DNA from: Desulfobacterales bacterium
GTDB taxonomy: Bacteria > Desulfobacterota > Desulfobacteria > Desulfobacterales > UBA5852
Direction: 5' to 3'
DNA: 8,263 bases
Assembly (NCBI GenBank): GCA_016735415.1
Contig: JAERRP010000071.1
Coordinates: forward strand, 1 to 8,263
The notes beneath the pieces were generated by a model, which ran no database searches, was not told the DNA's origin, and saw nothing but the letters and a program-made list of their open reading frames with translations. A program made the position numbers and the translations under genes. This document shows, in pieces, positions 4,910 through 8,263 of this stretch (within the stretch, counting starts at the first letter, position 1; each line of letters starts with the position of its first letter).

Positions 4910-6238
4910 ATGCTTGAAGTACGGAAAACCTTTGTTCTCGATACGAACGTCATCCTTCACGACAGCACCTGCATCAACCAGTTCGACGAGCACGACATTG
5001 TTATTCCGATCACCGTCATCGAGGAGCTCGACCGCTTCAAAAAAGGCAAGGACATCCTCAACTGCAACGCGCGCGAATTTCTGCGTGCGCTGGACACGCT
5101 TACAGGGGACCATATCTTCAACGGCGGGGTCCCCATCAGCGAGGGCCAGGGCCGGATTTCGGTTTTTCTGGAATCCCAGTTCCATGCCAAGATCCAGGCC
5201 AATTTTTCGAGCACCAAAGCCGATCACCATATCCTCAATGCGGCCTATCACATTGCCGCCGAAAAAGGTTTCGAACGCGTGGTGCTGTTATCCAAGGATG
5301 TCAATCTGCGCATGAAGGCCAAGTCCGTTGGGCTGACGGCCGAAAATTATCGCTCCGATCATATACCGAACCTGGCCGAGCTTTACATGGGTAAAAGCAT
5401 CCTGGAAAACGTCGATGGCCAGTTGATCGACCACCTTTACCAGGCGCCTTATGAAATCCCCGCCGAACCCCTGACTTCGGAAGCCGGCCTGCGGGCCAAC
5501 GAGTTCCTGATCCTGCGCAATGGCCGCAAATCGGCCCTGGGGGTCTACGACGAGGCCAACCGAAAAGTGCTGCGCGTCGAAAATCGCAGCAGCTTCGGCA
5601 TCCGTCCGCGCAACGCCGAGCAGTCCTTTGCGCTCAACGCCCTGCTGAACCGCGATATTCCCCTGGTCACCATGTCCGGCAAGGCTGGTACCGGCAAGAC
5701 CCTGCTGGCCCTGGCCGCCGCCCTGGAATCCAAACGCCATTACCGGCAGATTTTCGTGGCCCGGCCGGTGGTGCCGCTCAGCAACAAGGATCTGGGCTAT
5801 CTGCCGGGGGACGTGAACTCCAAGCTCGATCCCTACATGCAGCCCCTGCATGACAATCTGTCGGTCATTCAGAACCAGCTGACCCAGGACAACGCCCGCA
5901 ACAAACACATCAGGGAACTGCTCGAAGAGGGCAAGATCGTCATTACGCCCCTGTCCTATATCCGCGGGCGCAGCATCATCAAGACCTTTTTCATTGTCGA
6001 CGAAGCTCAGAACCTGACGCCCCACGAAATCAAAACCATCATCACCCGCGCGGGCGAAGGCACCAAGATCGTATTCACCGGCGACATCTACCAAATCGAT
6101 CATCCCTATCTGGACAGTCATTCCAACGGCCTGAGCTACCTGATCGAAAAAATGAAAGGTGAACGCCTGTACGCCCACATCAATCTGGAAAAAGGCGAGC
6201 GCTCGGATCTGTCCGATCTGGCCACACGGCTTCTCTAA
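4910..6238 (+). CDS. phoH: PIN-PhoH protein (PhoH2/YlaK type): RNase domain joined to an ATPase
   Basis: 442 residues, the usual length for the PIN-PhoH type. ATG 4910 is chosen because AGGAG (4899-4903) lies 6 bases upstream; an earlier ATG at 4905 is out of frame. Residues 5-150 are a PIN-type metal-dependent nuclease domain: FVLDTNVILHD (D11), IEELDRFKKG (E38/E39) and LLSKDVNLRMKA (D130), so its acidic site looks intact. Residues 230-442 are the PhoH P-loop ATPase: GKAGTGKT (257-264, Walker A), FFIVDEAQN (360-368, Walker B) and IVFTGDIYQID (387-397). Related PhoH2 proteins are reported to unwind and cut RNA using ATP, so an RNA helicase/RNase role in stress or turnover is likely. It has no signal peptide, so it is cytoplasmic. 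It is the first gene of a probable operon with the PilZ and phosphatase genes. Confidence 0.93.
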   Translation: MLEVRKTFVLDTNVILHDSTCINQFDEHDIVIPITVIEELDRFKKGKDILNCNAREFLRALDTLTGDHIFNGGVPISEGQGRISVFLESQFHAKIQANFSSTKADHHILNAAYHIAAEKGFERVVLLSKDVNLRMKAKSVGLTAENYRSDHIPNLAELYMGKSILENVDGQLIDHLYQAPYEIPAEPLTSEAGLRANEFLILRNGRKSALGVYDEANRKVLRVENRSSFGIRPRNAEQSFALNALLNRDIPLVTMSGKAGTGKTLLALAAALESKRHYRQIFVARPVVPLSNKDLGYLPGDVNSKLDPYMQPLHDNLSVIQNQLTQDNARNKHIRELLEEGKIVITPLSYIRGRSIIKTFFIVDEAQNLTPHEIKTIITRAGEGTKIVFTGDIYQIDHPYLDSHSNGLSYLIEKMKGERLYAHINLEKGERSDLSDLATRLL

Positions 6239-6246
6239 CCCCCACT

Positions 6247-6504
6247 ATGACGGAACAACGCCAATCACCACGCATGACCTATTTGACCTCCGTCAAACTC
6301 GAGGGCGAGAAGGAGACCTGGGAAGGATCGGTGCTCAATATCAGCTCCGACGGCATGTTTCTGGAAACACTGCAGAATTTTGCGATCGGTGATCGCGTGA
6401 ATGTCACATTCCGCATGCGCCACTCCGGACACACGGTCGACATGGCGATCGAAATCAAGCGGACCACCCCTGAAGGGATCGGTGCCAAAATTATCTGGCC
6501 CTGA
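6247..6504 (+). CDS. Single-domain PilZ protein (c-di-GMP receptor)
   Basis: 85 residues, essentially one PilZ domain. Both c-di-GMP-binding motifs are present: R5-QSP-R9 (RxxxR) close to the N-terminus and NISSDG at 31-36 (the D/NxSxxG motif), followed by GMFLET. The rest reads as alternating beta strands ending in GIGAKIIWP. Such small PilZ proteins bind c-di-GMP and pass the signal to a partner protein by contact, for example in motility, exopolysaccharide or secretion control; the partner is not visible here. ATG 6247 is 8 bases after the PhoH stop and has no good ribosome site, so translation is probably coupled to phoH. Its close link to a PIN-PhoH gene hints at c-di-GMP influence on RNA handling, but that is a guess. 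Confidence 0.9.
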   Translation: MTEQRQSPRMTYLTSVKLEGEKETWEGSVLNISSDGMFLETLQNFAIGDRVNVTFRMRHSGHTVDMAIEIKRTTPEGIGAKIIWP

Positions 6505-6528
6505 AAGCGGTGGCCGGCAGCGGCGTGC

Positions 6529-6566
6529 CGTCCGGCAGGAAATATCCCCTTTTGCACTGCCGGACG
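6529..6566. other. Stem-loop between the PilZ and phosphatase genes
   Basis: CGTCCGGCAG (6529-6538) and CTGCCGGACG (6557-6566) form a perfect 10-bp GC-rich stem with an 18-base loop. No T-run follows, so it is not a classical terminator. It may stabilise the upstream message or weaken read-through into the phosphatase gene. Confidence 0.5.
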
Positions 6567-6605
6567 CCGTATTTAAGGCGCCGGCCAAACCCCTGAGGTG
6601 CCCCG

Positions 6606-7262
6606 ATGATCAAAGCCGACCTGACACGGACCGCCACCACCCTCATGCTCATTCGCCACGGGGAGACCATCTGGAACCGGGATATGCGTTTTCAGGGACA
6701 TGGCGACAGCGACCTGACCGCGAGGGGGCGGGCCCAGGCCGAGGCCCTGGGCCGACGGCTTGTGCAAACGCCTTTCGACGCGCTGATCAGCAGCGATCTG
6801 GGACGCGCCCGGGAAACGGCGGCGATCATCGCCCAACAAACCGGGCACACGGTGCAAATCGACCCGCGCCTGCGTGAACGCCATTACGGCGTGTTGGAAG
6901 GATTGAATATCGAAGAAATCCGGCGCGGCCACGCGGCCGTTTATGACCAACTGATCACCGAGGACCCGGATTACATCATCCCCCGGGGTGAAAGCCACCG
7001 GCAGCACTACCGCTGCAATATCGATTTTCTGGAAGCATGGCGGCGCGAAAAACCGGAAACAACCGCGGCTGTCGTGTCCCATGGGGGCTTTATGGACAAC
7101 GTCTTTCGCCACATTGCCCGCCTGAAATTCGATGCGCCGCGTTGCGTCCTGGCAGGAAACGCCAGCCTGAGCGTCGTCTCGCACGGAGACTTCTACGGTT
7201 CCCCTCGCTGGATCATCAGGTCCTGGGGCGATGTGGGGCATCTGTGCGGAATCGATCCATGA
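6606..7262 (+). CDS. Histidine phosphatase family protein (phosphoglycerate mutase-like)
   Basis: 218 residues, normal for the two-histidine phosphatase/mutase superfamily. ATG 6606 follows GAGGTG (6595-6600) by 5 bases. The catalytic set is complete: LIRHGETIWN with R17 and the phospho-accepting H18, the arginine of SSDLGRARETA (R67), the proton donor E91 in LRERHYGVLEG, and the second histidine H159 in VVSHGGFMDN. Members include cofactor-dependent phosphoglycerate mutases, CobC-type alpha-ribazole phosphatase and broad phosphatases. Length and motifs fit a small phosphatase better than a glycolytic mutase, but the substrate is not clear. It lies 101 bases after the PilZ gene on the same strand, with a stem-loop between, so it may be the last gene of the phoH-pilZ unit. 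Confidence 0.88.
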   Translation: MIKADLTRTATTLMLIRHGETIWNRDMRFQGHGDSDLTARGRAQAEALGRRLVQTPFDALISSDLGRARETAAIIAQQTGHTVQIDPRLRERHYGVLEGLNIEEIRRGHAAVYDQLITEDPDYIIPRGESHRQHYRCNIDFLEAWRREKPETTAAVVSHGGFMDNVFRHIARLKFDAPRCVLAGNASLSVVSHGDFYGSPRWIIRSWGDVGHLCGIDP

Positions 7263-7503
7263 CGGCCGCACGCATTTGAGGCCATCGCATCCGTCCGAAG
7301 CCAGCTTGACCCTGAAAAACACCATGATCGAGCCTGTCAAACCGTCCAGAGAACGGCGAACCCGGCTGTTCTGGATCCAGAGCTGCGGGCCTGATCGACG
7401 ATCGAGGCCAGCAGACACTGCCAGACCATGGCAATCGCAAAATGAAGCCCGGCTAAAAAAGGGATTGCGACACGGCCGACGCAAACAATAAACAGGGGGG
7501 GTG
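7263..7503. other. Gene-free stretch after the phosphatase gene
   Basis: Frames are open on both strands, but none has a ribosome site, family motif or sensible composition. A minus-strand frame from 7522 encodes a hydrophobic run (FIVCVGRVAIPFLAGLHF), but it starts inside the terminator hairpin and has no ribosome site. It is best read as chance or decayed sequence. Confidence 0.5.
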
Positions 7504-7555
7504 AAAAAAACCAGGTCGCCATGCGGCCTGGTCGGATGCGCGAAGCACCTTTTTT
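7504..7555. terminator. Bidirectional-type intrinsic terminator
   Basis: ACCAGGTCGC (7510-7519) pairs with GCGGCCTGGT (7523-7532), a 10-bp stem with one G-T pair and a 3-base loop. An A7 run (7504-7510) lies directly on its left, overlapping the first stem base, so on the minus strand it is a classical stem plus T-run. On the plus strand a T6 run (7550-7555) follows only after 17 bases, so termination there is likely weaker. It would end plus-strand transcription from the phosphatase gene and insulate the next gene. Confidence 0.65.
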
Positions 7556-7565
7556 GTTCATTTAA

Positions 7566-7602
7566 TTGAATCGAATTGCTATAGTCTTTCTAATCGAATT
7601 GC
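7566..7602 (+). promoter_or_regulatory. Promoter with an 11-bp direct repeat, upstream of the receiver-PAS gene
   Basis: TTGAAT (7566-7571) and TCTAAT (7589-7594) match sigma-70 boxes at 4 and 5 of 6 bases with a 17-base spacer. AATCGAATTGC occurs twice, at 7569-7579 and 7592-7602, 23 bases apart. The copies overlap the -35 and -10 boxes, on roughly the same face of the helix, as expected for a repressor or autoregulator. The start would be near 7602, leaving a leader of about 150 bases in which I see no clear riboswitch. Confidence 0.5.
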
Positions 7603-7755
7603 GTGAGCATACAAAAAACCGGGTTCACGGCTACCGAGGAACGCATTCTCCGGTCAGCCTCGCATCGGCATGTTTACCAGGTGTGAGAGGATACCATCGA
7701 CCCGATCTCCAACAGTCCAAACAGTCTAACCGACAACCTGCAAAGGCCCCGACCC

Positions 7756-8263
7756 ATGACCACAGACGATAAATGGCGTGTCGTTCTGATCGACGATGAG
7801 GAAGGCATTCGCCGCGTCACCCGCATTACACTGGAAGACTATGGTTATACCGTCTATACGGCCGAAAACGGCCGGATCGGCATCGAACTCTGCAAAAAGC
7901 AGCAGCCCCAGATCGTCATCACGGATATCCGTATGCCGGTGATGGACGGCATTGCCGTACTGGAAACCGTCAAGAATGACTTTCCGGATACGGAAGTCAT
8001 TGTGGCCACGGCTTTTGGCGAGATGGACCTGGCCATCAAGGCCCTGCAGCTGGATGCCTCCGACTTCATAACCAAACCCCTGCACAGCGACGCCCTTCAA
8101 ATTGCCCTGGAGCGCGCCCAGGCACGCTATAACGCCCGCCGGCAGTTAAAAGATTACACCGTTTTTCTCGAGCAGGGTTGGAACGAAACCACCCGGGACC
8201 TTATGGCGTACTTTACCTTCAAGCACAGCCTTATCGAAAGTCCCATGGACGCCATTATCGGTT
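7756..8263 (+). CDS. Response regulator receiver joined to a PAS domain (runs off the right edge)
   Basis: 169 complete codons are visible. ATG 7756 follows AAAGG (7742-7746) by 9 bases, and the receiver domain begins at once. Residues 7-122 are a full CheY-like receiver: acidic pocket D13/D14, phospho-acceptor D57 in ITDIRMPVMDG, switch threonine T85 in ATAFGE, and K107 in FITKPL, so it should be phosphorylated by a histidine kinase. A probable helical linker (about 113-150) leads to FKHSLIESPMDAIIG, the start of a PAS domain. In Desulfobacterota this order often continues into a histidine kinase, making a receiver-PAS-kinase relay protein; a GGDEF or other output is also possible. The gene has its own promoter region with a direct repeat. 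Confidence 0.88.
   Translation, partial: MTTDDKWRVVLIDDEEGIRRVTRITLEDYGYTVYTAENGRIGIELCKKQQPQIVITDIRMPVMDGIAVLETVKNDFPDTEVIVATAFGEMDLAIKALQLDASDFITKPLHSDALQIALERAQARYNARRQLKDYTVFLEQGWNETTRDLMAYFTFKHSLIESPMDAIIG

Noticed and set aside
5288..6178. Long minus-strand ORF (296 codons) opposite the PhoH gene
   Set aside because: Composition is that of an antisense shadow; the plus strand carries clear PIN and P-loop motifs.
6573..7484. 303-codon minus-strand ORF opposite the phosphatase gene
   Set aside because: Antisense shadow of a gene with a complete catalytic set; no family motif and no ribosome site.
7337..7561. Small hydrophobic minus-strand ORF
   Set aside because: It starts in or before the terminator hairpin, has no ribosome site, and matches nothing I recognise.

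Overview
The window looks like chromosomal DNA of an anaerobic, signalling-rich bacterium, most likely a Desulfobacterota sulfate reducer related to Desulfosarcina. This is an inference from GC-rich coding DNA, AT-rich intergenic gaps, PAS and receiver-PAS sensor proteins, a PIN-PhoH/PilZ pair, and above all an IscU/IscS pair whose IscS has lost its PLP lysine. As I recall, that trait is known from the sulfate-reducing archaeon Archaeoglobus fulgidus. No marker gene fixes the taxonomy.

Left part (1-1202, minus strand). The N-terminus of a PAS-type signalling protein runs off the left edge (start at 341). A gap with a cluster of GGAACTG repeats follows, then a small YHS-domain metal-binding protein (652-903). 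Upstream of that is an unrecognised ORF whose 3' end is doubtful. A short divergent intergenic region (1203-1298) separates these from the plus-strand genes.

Central part (1299-3957, plus strand). A tight cluster encodes an IscU/NifU-type scaffold with an extra C-terminal four-cysteine knuckle, an IscS/NifS-fold protein that keeps the sulfur-carrying cysteine but lacks the PLP lysine and several other catalytic residues, and a TIM-barrel protein of the sugar phosphate isomerase / AP endonuclease 2 superfamily. The IscU/IscS pair is the most interesting thing here. It suggests Fe-S cluster assembly that does not draw sulfur from cysteine, with the IscS-like protein acting as a structural or cluster-ligating partner.

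Repeat and decay zone (3958-4829). A nested inverted-repeat element starts right after the TIM-barrel stop codon. A 56-bp partial second copy joins directly to the broken end of a frameshifted PAS pseudogene. A gene-free stretch with alternative hairpins follows.

Right part (4830-8263, plus strand). A plausible sigma-70 promoter precedes a PIN-PhoH ATPase, a single-domain PilZ protein and a histidine phosphatase, probably one transcription unit. Then come a roughly 490-bp gap with a bidirectional-type terminator, a promoter overlapped by an 11-bp direct repeat, and a receiver-PAS signalling protein that runs off the right edge.
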